DNA from: Chitinophaga niabensis
GTDB taxonomy: Bacteria > Bacteroidota > Bacteroidia > Chitinophagales > Chitinophagaceae
Length of the DNA: 64,000 bases
Assembly (NCBI RefSeq): GCF_900129465.1
Contig: NZ_FSRA01000001.1
Location: forward strand, 2,048,482 to 2,112,481
Reading direction: 5' to 3'
Shown: in pieces, positions 50,109 to 58,683 of the stretch
How positions within the stretch are numbered: the first letter of the stretch is position 1
Layout of the letters: the number at the start of each line of letters is the position of its first letter
Program-made: the position numbers and the translations under genes
The notes under the pieces: generated by a model
Told to the model about the DNA's origin: nothing
Database searches by the model: none
Seen by the model: the letters and a program-made list of their open reading frames with translations, nothing else

Positions 50109-51746
50109 TTACACCTGTATCACCCCTGTGCGGAACGTTTCGGCAACAGGTGCATGGTTACAGGCTTTCAGGCATTCTGCCACAATCTTCCTGGTGTTCA
50201 CCGGTTCAATGATCTCATCCACCCACAACCTTGCGGCTGCATAGTAAGGAGTGGTTTGTGCATTATACCTGTCTGTAATATCCTTCAGTAATTTCTCTTC
50301 TGCTTCAGGTGTGATCACTTCTCCTTTTGCTTTGAGGGATGCTACCTGGATCTGCAATAATGTTTTGGCTGCCTGCTCTCCTCCCATCACCGCTATTTTT
50401 GCATTCGGCCATGCAAAGATGAAACGTGGGTCGTAAGCTTTTCCGCACATCGCGTAATTGCCTGCGCCATAAGAATTACCTATGATCACGGTGATCTTGG
50501 GCACTACGGAATTAGCCACGGCATTCACCAGCTTTGCACCATCTTTAATAATGCCGGCATGTTCACTTCTGCTGCCCACCATAAAGCCCGTTACATCCTG
50601 CAAAAAGAGCAGGGGTATTTTCTTTTGGTTACAGTTCATGATAAAACGCGCCGCTTTATCTGCGCTGTCGTTATAGATCACACCGCCCATCTGCATCTCT
50701 CCTTTTTTGCTCTTCACTATCTTACGCTGGTTAGCCACAATGCCCACTGCCCAGCCTTCTATACGGGCATATCCGCAGAGGATGGTCTTGCCATAATCTT
50801 CTTTGTATTCATCAAACACAGAGCCGTCCACCAGACGTTTGATCACTTCATGTACATCATAGGACTTTGAGCTGTCTACCGGAATGATACCATATAATTC
50901 ATCCGCAGATTTCAGCGGGGCAACAGGGGCGATATGATCAAATCCTGCATCCGCAGGTTTTCCCAACCGGGAAACAATTTGTTTGATCCTGTCCAGGCAC
51001 GCCGCTTCTGTTTTGAACTTATAATCTGCAATACCGGAGATCTCTGTATGTGTAACGGCGCCACCTAATGTTTCCGCATCCACATCTTCCCCGATGGCAG
51101 CTTTAACGAGGTAAGGCCCTGCCAGGAAAATGGAGCCGTTGCCTTCCACCATCAGCACTTCATCACTCATAATAGGAAGATAGGCACCACCGGCTACACA
51201 GCTTCCCATTACCGCAGCGATCTGTGTAATGCCCATGGCACTCATTTTAGCATTGTTCCGGAAGATCCTTCCGAAGTGTTCTTTATCCGGGAATATTTCG
51301 TCCTGCAGGGGAAGGTATACACCGGCGCTATCTACCAGGTAAATAACCGGCAGGTGGTTTTCCATGGCAATTTCCTGCAGGCGGAGGTTCTTTTTACCGG
51401 TGAGCGGGAACCAGGCCCCGGCCTTCACCGTCATATCGTTGGCGATGATCATGCACTGCCGGCCGCTTACATAACCTAATCCGGCTACCGTACCTCCGGC
51501 AGGGCATCCTCCATGCTCGGAATACATATCATAAGCCGTAAATGCACCAATTTCTGTAAAGGGGGTATTCTTGTCAGTCAGGTAACCGATGCGCTCGCGA
51601 ACGGTCATTTTACCACGCTGGCGAAGTTTCTCTATACTTTTCTTTCCGCCGCCCTGTTCAATCACCGATAAACGTTGTTTCATGGTGCTGACCAGCCTGC
51701 GCATATGGTCTTCATTCTTATTAAATTCCAATTGCTGTTCCTCCAT
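50109..51746 (-). CDS. Acyl-CoA carboxylase beta subunit (methylcrotonyl-CoA type)
   Basis: A 545-residue biotin-dependent carboxyltransferase subunit. RERIGYLTDKNTPFTEIG, GAWFPLTGKKNLRLQEIAMENHLPVIYLVDSAG and GSCVAGGAYLPIMSDE match the beta subunits of methylcrotonyl-CoA and related carboxylases (leucine breakdown), more than propionyl-CoA carboxylase, although the exact acyl-CoA is not proven. The later KIPLLFLQDVTGFMVG and NSYGAGNYAMCGKAYDPRF are the second carboxyltransferase domain. No biotin-carrying alpha subunit is in the window. Confidence 0.9.
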   Translation of the reverse strand: MEEQQLEFNKNEDHMRRLVSTMKQRLSVIEQGGGKKSIEKLRQRGKMTVRERIGYLTDKNTPFTEIGAFTAYDMYSEHGGCPAGGTVAGLGYVSGRQCMIIANDMTVKAGAWFPLTGKKNLRLQEIAMENHLPVIYLVDSAGVYLPLQDEIFPDKEHFGRIFRNNAKMSAMGITQIAAVMGSCVAGGAYLPIMSDEVLMVEGNGSIFLAGPYLVKAAIGEDVDAETLGGAVTHTEISGIADYKFKTEAACLDRIKQIVSRLGKPADAGFDHIAPVAPLKSADELYGIIPVDSSKSYDVHEVIKRLVDGSVFDEYKEDYGKTILCGYARIEGWAVGIVANQRKIVKSKKGEMQMGGVIYNDSADKAARFIMNCNQKKIPLLFLQDVTGFMVGSRSEHAGIIKDGAKLVNAVANSVVPKITVIIGNSYGAGNYAMCGKAYDPRFIFAWPNAKIAVMGGEQAAKTLLQIQVASLKAKGEVITPEAEEKLLKDITDRYNAQTTPYYAAARLWVDEIIEPVNTRKIVAECLKACNHAPVAETFRTGVIQV

Positions 51747-51853
51747 AAAGTGGTAGATATTTGATTAAAAATAAGGGAAATGGAGGAAATGGCCTGCTAA
51801 TTGTGAAAAGGAGATTGGAATCATATCATTGGAAGAATCTATAACTTTACAGC

Positions 51854-52312
51854 ATGTCCACACTTATCGTATTATCAGAATCTTTGCAGCATATTTACCA
51901 CGGTCAGCCATGGCTGGAGGTAACCGTTATGGAGCATTTGCAGGAAACAGATGCGGTACAGGCATCTAAACGGATAGGCAACTCCCACAACATCTGGGAG
52001 CTGGTGAACCACCTGATCTGGTGGAACAAGAACGTGATCCGCAAACTATATGGAGAAGCGCCCGACCAGGACGGCGACCTGCCTGATTTCTATTTCCCTG
52101 AAAATCACGGGGAAAATAACTGGCAGGCTACCTTAAACCGCCTGGAACATTCCATTACCGAAATGGTGGAAACCGTCAGGAACTTCCCGGAGGAAAAGCT
52201 ATTCACGCCGGTACCCAATACCCAGCACAATGCCTATTACTATATACAGGGCGTATTGCAGCACGTGCCCTATCACCTGGGGCAGATCGTACTGCTAAGG
52301 AAATATGCTTAA
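51854..52312 (+). CDS. DinB-family protein
   Basis: A 152-residue protein of the DinB/YfiT four-helix-bundle fold, which often holds a metal with three His. Candidate ligands are in ANSHNIWELVNHLIWWN-like positions: HNIWELVNHLIWWNKN near residue 45 and the late YYYIQGVLQHVPYHLGQIVLL, with His residues near 137 and 141. Family members act as thiol-dependent transferases or hydrolases; the role here is unknown. It is alone and divergent from the carboxylase gene. Confidence 0.85.
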   Translation: MSTLIVLSESLQHIYHGQPWLEVTVMEHLQETDAVQASKRIGNSHNIWELVNHLIWWNKNVIRKLYGEAPDQDGDLPDFYFPENHGENNWQATLNRLEHSITEMVETVRNFPEEKLFTPVPNTQHNAYYYIQGVLQHVPYHLGQIVLLRKYA

Positions 52313-52319
52313 AATGATA

Positions 52320-52350
52320 AAACGCCGCTGATCAGCGGCGTTTCTTTTTT
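52320..52350 (+). terminator. Rho-independent terminator after dinB-like gene
   Basis: The palindrome aaacgccgctga / tcagcggcgttt (52320-52343) is followed by ctttttt, 8 nt after the stop. Confidence 0.9.
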
Positions 52351-52376
52351 ACATAGGAGATGGTTAAAAAGTACTA

Positions 52377-52407
52377 TTGGTGGTTCAGTATTCAATATAT
52401 AGTTTTA
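52377..52407 (+). promoter_or_regulatory. Promoter of the DUF1624-type gene
   Basis: TTG at 52377, a 20-nt gap and TAGTTTTA at 52400-52407 (one mismatch to TAnnTTTG) lie about 43 nt before the ATG. Confidence 0.45.
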
Positions 52408-52449
52408 TTTTCATATTGTAATCCAAATTAACCGCCAAATTATCTTGCC

Positions 52450-53601
52450 ATGCATCGAATTTATTCAATTGACGTTTTGCGGGGGCTTATTATGATCATT
52501 ATGGCGTTAGACCATGTACGGGATTTCTTTCACGTATCTGCGATGACGAGTGATCCCTTAGACCTGCAAACAACAAACCCCGCCCTCTACTTTACCAGAT
52601 GGATCACCCATTTCTGTGCCCCGCTTTTTGTTTTCCTCTCCGGTTTATCCGTTCACCTTATGAATGGCAGGAAAAGTAAAGCTGCCATCAGTAAATACTT
52701 ATTTACGCGTGGCCTCTGGCTCATCCTGATAGAGGTCACCGTAGTATCCTTTGGCCTCACTTTCAACCCTTTGATGAACCTGGCCATCCTGCAGGTGATC
52801 TGGGCCATCGGTGTTAGCTTCCTGGCTTTATCCCTATTGGTGTTCCTGCCCTGGCAGGCTGTACTGGGCATAGGTTTGCTGATCACCCTCAGCCATAACC
52901 TGCTGGATACCGCAAACCATAGTGTGTTCATGGAGTTTGCACACAATACCCGTTATACCTATTACCAGGTACTTCCCGGTCATGGTGTGATCGTATTCTA
53001 TCCTTTCCTTCCATGGATAGGCATTCTGCTGATGGGTTACGGATTGGGCAGGATCTTCCGGCAGAATATACCTGTTGCCAGGCGTCGCAGGATCCTGCTC
53101 ACTGCAGGTTCAACGATGGTGGTACTCTTCTTTGTACTCAGAGGCATTAATGTATATGGCGATCCCCGTACCTGGGCTTCCCAGGCAACGGCGCTGAAAA
53201 CGTTCTATTCCTTCATGAACGTCACCAAATATCCCCCATCCCTGATGTACTCACTGATCACAATAGGGATAGGACTCATAGCCCTGGCCGCTTTAGAACA
53301 TGCCCGCGGAAGATTCGCAGATATTGCGAAAGTATATGGCAGTGTTCCTTTCTTCTACTACATCCTGCATTTTTATATCATTCACACGTTGTGTGTGATC
53401 GTATTTTTTGCATCAGGATATGGTACAGATCAGATCGTGAACATGCAGGTGCCGTTTTTATTCCGGCCGCCGGAATTCGGTTTTCCTTTATGGGTAGTAT
53501 ATATTATCTGGATAGCTGTGGTAGCTGTTTTGTACCGGCCCTGCAAATGGTTCTCGCAATATAAGCGAACCCATAAGCAATGGTGGTTGAGTTATCTTTA
53601 A
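52450..53601 (+). CDS. DUF1624 / heparan-glucosaminide acetyltransferase-like membrane protein
   Basis: A 383-residue integral membrane protein with about 10 helices. The opening YSIDVLRGLIMIIMALDHVRDFF is the signature of the DUF1624/HGSNAT-like acyltransferase group, with the DH pair in ALDHVRD. FTRWITHFCAPLFVFLSGLSVHLM forms the second conserved block. Such proteins probably move acyl groups across the membrane to sugars; the substrate is unknown. Stop codons of this gene and the convergent MarR-GNAT gene overlap. Confidence 0.85.
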   Translation: MHRIYSIDVLRGLIMIIMALDHVRDFFHVSAMTSDPLDLQTTNPALYFTRWITHFCAPLFVFLSGLSVHLMNGRKSKAAISKYLFTRGLWLILIEVTVVSFGLTFNPLMNLAILQVIWAIGVSFLALSLLVFLPWQAVLGIGLLITLSHNLLDTANHSVFMEFAHNTRYTYYQVLPGHGVIVFYPFLPWIGILLMGYGLGRIFRQNIPVARRRRILLTAGSTMVVLFFVLRGINVYGDPRTWASQATALKTFYSFMNVTKYPPSLMYSLITIGIGLIALAALEHARGRFADIAKVYGSVPFFYYILHFYIIHTLCVIVFFASGYGTDQIVNMQVPFLFRPPEFGFPLWVVYIIWIAVVAVLYRPCKWFSQYKRTHKQWWLSYL

Positions 53602-54524
53602 CGCAGCTTTAGTTCATATCTTTCTTCATACAGGTCGTGCCCCCAGATGCGCTGTGGTGTGGAAGCGGTTTTAACGAAACCGGCTTTCGTATACATGCTG
53701 CCTGCTGTAGTTTGCTGATGTGTGGTGAGCAGGTAAACAGACCTGAAATTTTGTTGCCTGCAAAAAGCCATGGCTTCGCCCATGAGCTTTTTGCCCAGGC
53801 CTATGCCTCTGAATTCAGGCCGGAGCAGGAACCAGCGTAATTGCGCCACTCCTCTCCCTTTCCCGATGATCGCTATCATCCCTATCAGCTCCCCGTAGCA
53901 GTATGCCAGCCAAACCCTGTCCCTTGCAGGATCATAGGTTTGCATAAATTCATACAGCGTTTGGGTAACATAGGTTTCAAATGCCAGGTCGTATTGATAC
54001 TCCTGTGCATACAGGATACCATGTAAACGGATCATATCCCCGATATCGCCCGGCTGCAGGCCATGGCGTATAACAACATCTTCCAGCGCAGGTGTACTGT
54101 CCGGCGCTTTCAGGAGATTACGCAGGATATTCATGGAGTTGGCTATCTTTTCCCGCTCTGCAGGGCGCAGGTCTTTCAGCATTTCCCGGATCTGCCCGTT
54201 AGAGCGCTCGTTCATACCCGCCATCAGCTTTTTACCCCGGGCCGTTAACTGCAAATAATAAGAGCGGCCATCTTCCGGCAAAGGATGTTTGAGGATCAAT
54301 CCTTTCTTCTCAAAGTTGCGCAGGATCCTGCTGAGATAACCTGCATCTATCTGCAAAGCCTCCCGGATACCGGTAGCCGTGGTCTGCCCGTTAAAATCTA
54401 TTTCGTAAAGCACCCTGATGTCCGTTAAGGAATAGTCCGTATCAAAGAAGTGCTGCTGCAACAATCCCAGTTGTTTGGTGTAATACCGGTTGAACTGGCG
54501 GATGTTAGAAATAAGCTGGTCCAT
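53598..54524 (-). CDS. MarR-type regulator fused to a GNAT acetyltransferase
   Basis: A 308-residue fusion. Residues about 1-145 form a MarR winged helix (YSLTDIRVLYEIDFNGQTTATGIREALQIDAGYLSRILRNFEKKGLI region, with the wing PLPEDGRSYYLQLT). Residues about 155-308 are a GNAT domain with the acetyl-CoA loop EFRGIGLGKKLMGEA and the end strand SMYTKAGFVKT. The combination is known in several bacteria and suggests ligand- or acetyl-CoA-linked control. ATG 54524 is chosen; codons upstream to 54557 would run over the promoter box. Palindromes cover the promoter, so it probably represses itself. Confidence 0.88.
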   Translation of the reverse strand: MDQLISNIRQFNRYYTKQLGLLQQHFFDTDYSLTDIRVLYEIDFNGQTTATGIREALQIDAGYLSRILRNFEKKGLILKHPLPEDGRSYYLQLTARGKKLMAGMNERSNGQIREMLKDLRPAEREKIANSMNILRNLLKAPDSTPALEDVVIRHGLQPGDIGDMIRLHGILYAQEYQYDLAFETYVTQTLYEFMQTYDPARDRVWLAYCYGELIGMIAIIGKGRGVAQLRWFLLRPEFRGIGLGKKLMGEAMAFCRQQNFRSVYLLTTHQQTTAGSMYTKAGFVKTASTPQRIWGHDLYEERYELKLR

Positions 54525-54528
54525 ACTG

Positions 54529-54574
54529 CAAATATAATAATTAGTTGTTTTTGTCAACTAATTTATTTGACAAA
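54529..54574 (-). promoter_or_regulatory. Promoter and palindromic operators of the MarR-GNAT gene
   Basis: The -7 box TATATTTG (54536-54529 on the minus strand) fits the Bacteroidota consensus exactly, with TTG 18 nt upstream. Two overlapping inverted repeats cover it: ttagttg / caactaa (54541-54547 with 54555-54561) and tttgtcaa / ttgacaaa (54550-54557 with 54567-54574). The box ends 4 nt before the ATG, so the transcript may be nearly leaderless. Confidence 0.6.
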
Positions 54575-54683
54575 GGCAACTATTTATATGCGTATTAATA
54601 CCTATCATAAACCGTATTAATTCCCTGTTCTTAAAAGCGCCTTAAGCGTTACTTGCATCAGAATCACCCCAAATTCAATTTCT

Positions 54684-55391
54684 ATGAAACAAATTATTTG
54701 CATAACGGCCGTGATGCTCATGCTCTTTGCAGTAGCCTGCATACGGAAAACCGGGCAATCCACTTCCTTTACCGTTTCTACAGACATTTCATCCCCCGGA
54801 GAAGTTGTACTCCTTCAGTTTGCTGATACCGCGGAGGTAGATACCAGCGGTATGGAAGTGAGCTTCGGAAAAGAGGCAGCCCTCATTACCGGATTGGGCC
54901 GGCAGGGAGACCTTGCTGTACTGGTACCGGATGCCCCTGCAGGAAAAGTACAACTGCAGGTGAAGCGGAAAGATAAAATACTGGGCGAATCGGCCTTCAC
55001 TATCCAGGATAACTCCGCTAAGTCCATCGCCTTCAGCATGCAGGGAAAAGAATTTAAAGTGCTGGCCAGCAAAGGCACCAATAATGCCGTAGAACAATAC
55101 CAGGGCACAGAAGGCCGCATGCTGGCATTTGATGTACTGGATGCAAAGGGCCAGCTGGTAATGACCGGCACGGTAGCACATCCCGGCGCCATGGAAGTAT
55201 TTGTGGAACCCAAAGTGATCCACCGGGAATCCATGCATGAGCACATGCCTTCCTTCTTTTCCATTACCATCCCCAATGCAAAAGGAAAGCTCACGATCAA
55301 ATTCTATGAGCCAGACAGTAACCTGAGCATTACTTCCGGTAATTTCAGCAGCGCACGCACATTAATTTCCGAAGTAACCTTTAATAACTAA
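54684..55391 (+). CDS. Lipoprotein, TIG-like N-terminus, unknown function
   Basis: A 235-residue lipoprotein (signal MLMLFAVACIRK). Residues about 25-105 resemble an IPT/TIG immunoglobulin fold (SPGEVVLLQFADTAEVD, ALITGLGRQGDLAVLVPDAPAGKVQLQV). The rest is beta-rich without a known motif. It is 20 bp upstream of an M64-type metallopeptidase gene, and both are probably one operon. A role as partner or substrate-docking protein of that peptidase is a guess from position. Confidence 0.65.
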   Translation: MKQIICITAVMLMLFAVACIRKTGQSTSFTVSTDISSPGEVVLLQFADTAEVDTSGMEVSFGKEAALITGLGRQGDLAVLVPDAPAGKVQLQVKRKDKILGESAFTIQDNSAKSIAFSMQGKEFKVLASKGTNNAVEQYQGTEGRMLAFDVLDAKGQLVMTGTVAHPGAMEVFVEPKVIHRESMHEHMPSFFSITIPNAKGKLTIKFYEPDSNLSITSGNFSSARTLISEVTFNN

Positions 55392-55411
55392 ACCCCTAAA
55401 TCTCTTTCATC

Positions 55412-56695
55412 ATGAAAACACTTGTTAAAGGATTATGCGTGTTATTGATCTTAATATCCGTTCGTGTAAGCGGTGCTATCAATATACAAAGGAACGGGTC
55501 CCTCAATTATACACCCATACTTAACAACGGTCCTGTTTCCGTGAAGTACGACATCGTATTTGTAGGTGATGGATTCACTGCCGCACAGCAGGCTGCTTTT
55601 AATACGGCAGTGGACCAAGCTGTTCAGGCCCTGCGCAATCTTCAACCCTATGGCAGCAGAATGTGTGCCTTTAATATCTGGCGCGTGAATGTGGTATCTG
55701 CTGAATCCGGCGTAGACCATCCTGCGGATGGGGTTTTCGTTAACACGGAGCTGGATTGCCGGTATGGCAACCCTGCGGCCATGGAAGCGGAAAGATGCGT
55801 CACCAGCAGCTCTCCGGCTAAATGTTATGAAGCAGGCAACTTTGCTCCTGCAGCTGATGCCGTATTTGTATTAGTAAATGATACGCAATGGGGCGGTTGT
55901 GCCGGAGGCCTTGTTTTCTCTTCCATAGCCGCAGGTTTTGCCGGTATCATCACGCATGAATTAGGGCATAAAGTAGGCGGGCTTGCAGATGAATACGATT
56001 GTTATATGTGCGATGGTTCAGATGATAACCGAACTTACCAGGCAGCCTGGGGAGAACCTGCTGCCAAAAACCTCACCATCAATACAAACCGTGCCACTAT
56101 CAAATGGGGTTCTTTCATTAACGCCACCACTCCCCTGCCTACCACTTCCAACGTACCTGCCGGTGTGGTAGGGTTATGGGAAGGCGGCGGATACTATCGT
56201 TTTGGTATCTACCGCTCACAGTTCAATTGCCAGATGCGCGACCTCAATGAGTTCTGCGCAGCCTGCAACCAGGAAATGAATATCATCCTTTCCGGGAAAT
56301 GCACCGCCTGTGAAATTGATCCTGCAGGATTGCTCTGTGCCTTCCTCAAAAACCTGGACCGCTTCAAATGGATCAACTGGCGCTGCAGGTTCCGCTGGCC
56401 TATTCCGGGCTGCCCCTTCTGCCCGCCTGATTTCAGCAGGGATGATATTATCCGTGTTGTACTGGAAGGCATTGATCCCCGCGAATTCAATATATCGGTG
56501 ATAGACGCTACCGGTAAAGTAGTGACCATGGGCCAGGGTTCGGAAAAAGGCGTGGAACTTTCCTTTAGCCGCAAATCAGGCAGCAAGGCTAACTACTTCG
56601 TGGAAGTAAGCGCTAAAAGTGAAGCCAGCCAGGGTAAAGTATCCACCATCAAAACCAACCTGTTCATCAATAACAAAGAGGTGGCGATGTACTAA
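55412..56695 (+). CDS. Secreted M64-family metallopeptidase
   Basis: A 427-residue secreted peptidase (signal MKTLVKGLCVLLILISVRVSGA). YDIVFVGDGFTAAQQAAF near residue 47 and the zinc motif THELGHKVGGLADEYDC near residue 180 identify the M64 (IgA-peptidase-like) family. Cysteines are frequent in residues 110-330, suggesting disulfides (MCDGSD; CAACNQE; CTACEID). A C-terminal beta domain of about 85 residues (FNISVIDATGKVVTMG) may be for binding or sorting. In animal-associated members the family cuts immunoglobulin A; here the substrate is unknown. Confidence 0.88.
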   Translation: MKTLVKGLCVLLILISVRVSGAINIQRNGSLNYTPILNNGPVSVKYDIVFVGDGFTAAQQAAFNTAVDQAVQALRNLQPYGSRMCAFNIWRVNVVSAESGVDHPADGVFVNTELDCRYGNPAAMEAERCVTSSSPAKCYEAGNFAPAADAVFVLVNDTQWGGCAGGLVFSSIAAGFAGIITHELGHKVGGLADEYDCYMCDGSDDNRTYQAAWGEPAAKNLTINTNRATIKWGSFINATTPLPTTSNVPAGVVGLWEGGGYYRFGIYRSQFNCQMRDLNEFCAACNQEMNIILSGKCTACEIDPAGLLCAFLKNLDRFKWINWRCRFRWPIPGCPFCPPDFSRDDIIRVVLEGIDPREFNISVIDATGKVVTMGQGSEKGVELSFSRKSGSKANYFVEVSAKSEASQGKVSTIKTNLFINNKEVAMY

Positions 56696-56743
56696 ATAAA
56701 TTTTTTCCTTTCCAATAGTTAGAAGCATAATTCCTGAATGCCC

Positions 56744-56775
56744 GAAGGCCCGGATCTACCGGGCCTTCTCTTTCT
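56744..56775 (+). terminator. Terminator overlapping the end of the M1 peptidase gene
   Basis: The stem gaaggcccgg / ccgggccttc (56744-56753 with 56759-56768) is followed by tctttctt. It ends the M64 operon and reaches into the stop codon of the convergent gene. Confidence 0.7.
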
Positions 56776-58633
56776 TCAGCTCTACATAGAAATTATCTTT
56801 ATCCACTTTAAAGGTCTTCTCTTTCAGGTATTTGGTGGTGATGGATTTCCAGTCGTTTTCAGGATAGAGGAATACATACATCTCATTATCCAGCATCACC
56901 TTCACCGGCATTTTAAATCCGGGTACGGTGTTGTTCCATTTATAATGCAATTCCCTGCCTTCCATGTAATACGCCAGTTCGGGTACTTTTATGGTCCTTA
57001 AGTATTGTTGAAAAAAAGCAGTGAGGTCCATGTTCGCCTTTTTACTGATATAGGCTTCTATCTCCTGCGTGGTTACCGTTTTACAGGCATAATCCTTCTG
57101 AATACCGCGCAGTATATCAAAGAAAAGCGTATCGTTGTTCAGCACACTCCGCAGGGTATGGATCACCCGGCAACCTTTGGAATACACATCATACAGGTTG
57201 TAAAAAACATGGTTCACATCATACTCTCCGATCATGGGCTCTTTATTATCTGCTTTTTCCCGTTCCAGTGCTTTTAATGCGGCCTCATATCCATACTTAT
57301 ATTCCACCATCATTTTCTCCGCATAGGTGGCAAACCCTTCATGCAACCAGAAATCCGCGAAGTCTTTCATGGAAACATTATTTCCCCACCATTCATGCGC
57401 CACTTCATGCCACATCAATCTCATCATTTCCGTGGTATCCCCGTAAAAGCCACCCAGCGCTACAGCACTCTGGTGTTCCATGGCGTGTATGGTTTCTATC
57501 AGTTTAAAACCATCCCGTGGAAATGGATAGGGGCCAAAATGTTTCTCGAATTGCTCCAGCATGGGCTTCACTTTGGCAGAGAGCCAGCGCGCCCTTTCCA
57601 GGTGAATGGGCAGGCAATAGTAGTCCAGCGTAAGATCACCATAGGTATCAGAGAAATGCGCATAGTCCCCGATATTGAAGGTTACGTTATAATTATTAAT
57701 AGGATAGCTCACGAACCATTCCGTTAATGTTCTGTTGCCGGGCAGGTTGACCTTATTCCGTAATCTTCCGTTAGAGATATTCTGTACATCATCCGGTACG
57801 ATCACACTGATCAGTGTACTGTCCGATTCATCGGAGAGATGATCTTTATTCGGCCACCAGAGGCTGGCGCCGGAGCCTTGCATGACTACCTGCGCAAAAG
57901 TTTTTCCGCTTGTATCCTTACGCCAGAGTACACCGCCATTCATACCTACAGTCATGTCCGGCTCCTGTGGCTGGCCATGATAATATACCCTGAATTCTTC
58001 TTTGCTACCCTTTGGGATAAGCGCAGGGAACTGTACAAATACCGCATCAAACTCCCGGGTATAGGTTAAGAGCTGTCCTTTATAGATGATGCTGTCGATG
58101 GGCATGTTCTCATAGAGGTCTACCTGTAGTTCCCGGAAAGGGTTTACCGTATTGAAGCGTATCAGGGTATTACCCTGAAGGGTGTGCGTGGCAGGAAACA
58201 CTTCTACGGTGAGGTGATAATAGGTAACATCGTAACAGGCCCTCAGCGGGCTCAGTTTGCCTCTTAAAGTATCTGCCCGGGTAAAACCGTTCTTCCGGTT
58301 AGGGACCCTTTTGGCTTTCGGAAAATTTGGCATATCCCATACTTTCAGGCAATCGTAATCCCCTCCTCCCTGATGAACGATCATTTTACTTTTGGTAAAC
58401 TCCACGATCGCTTCCGGTTTCACCACGTCGATCCGGTATTTATTTCCGCCAAGGGGGAACATGGTCAGGAAATTCTTCCCATTCTCTGAAAAGCGAAGGG
58501 AATCATTTTCTTCCTTTACGGCAAAAATGCGGATGGGGTTGATGTTAAATTGGTAGGTGCCAACAAAGCTGCTTTGTTGGGCTTTTGCATATTGCGCCAG
58601 CAATAAAAAGAGGATCATCGTCCGAATAATCAT
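56756..58633 (-). CDS. Secreted M1-family aminopeptidase
   Basis: A 625-residue exported peptidase (MIIRTMILFLLLAQYAKAQ). About 120 residues of N-terminal beta-rich sequence precede the M1 fold, which starts near CYDVTYYHLTVEVFPATHTLQG. The substrate-binding motif is HAMEHQSAVALGG (close to GAMEN of the family), the zinc motif is WHEVAHEWWGNNVS with the third ligand Glu in LHEGFATYAE. M1 enzymes remove N-terminal residues. ATG 58633 is chosen because it starts the signal peptide. It follows the AraC-type gene by 50 bp. Confidence 0.92.
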   Translation of the reverse strand: MIIRTMILFLLLAQYAKAQQSSFVGTYQFNINPIRIFAVKEENDSLRFSENGKNFLTMFPLGGNKYRIDVVKPEAIVEFTKSKMIVHQGGGDYDCLKVWDMPNFPKAKRVPNRKNGFTRADTLRGKLSPLRACYDVTYYHLTVEVFPATHTLQGNTLIRFNTVNPFRELQVDLYENMPIDSIIYKGQLLTYTREFDAVFVQFPALIPKGSKEEFRVYYHGQPQEPDMTVGMNGGVLWRKDTSGKTFAQVVMQGSGASLWWPNKDHLSDESDSTLISVIVPDDVQNISNGRLRNKVNLPGNRTLTEWFVSYPINNYNVTFNIGDYAHFSDTYGDLTLDYYCLPIHLERARWLSAKVKPMLEQFEKHFGPYPFPRDGFKLIETIHAMEHQSAVALGGFYGDTTEMMRLMWHEVAHEWWGNNVSMKDFADFWLHEGFATYAEKMMVEYKYGYEAALKALEREKADNKEPMIGEYDVNHVFYNLYDVYSKGCRVIHTLRSVLNNDTLFFDILRGIQKDYACKTVTTQEIEAYISKKANMDLTAFFQQYLRTIKVPELAYYMEGRELHYKWNNTVPGFKMPVKVMLDNEMYVFLYPENDWKSITTKYLKEKTFKVDKDNFYVELKKEKAR

Positions 58634-58683
58634 ATGGTTCCGGTTTAGAAGCAAACCAATGAAAAAGGCCGCCCCTGGCCTAT

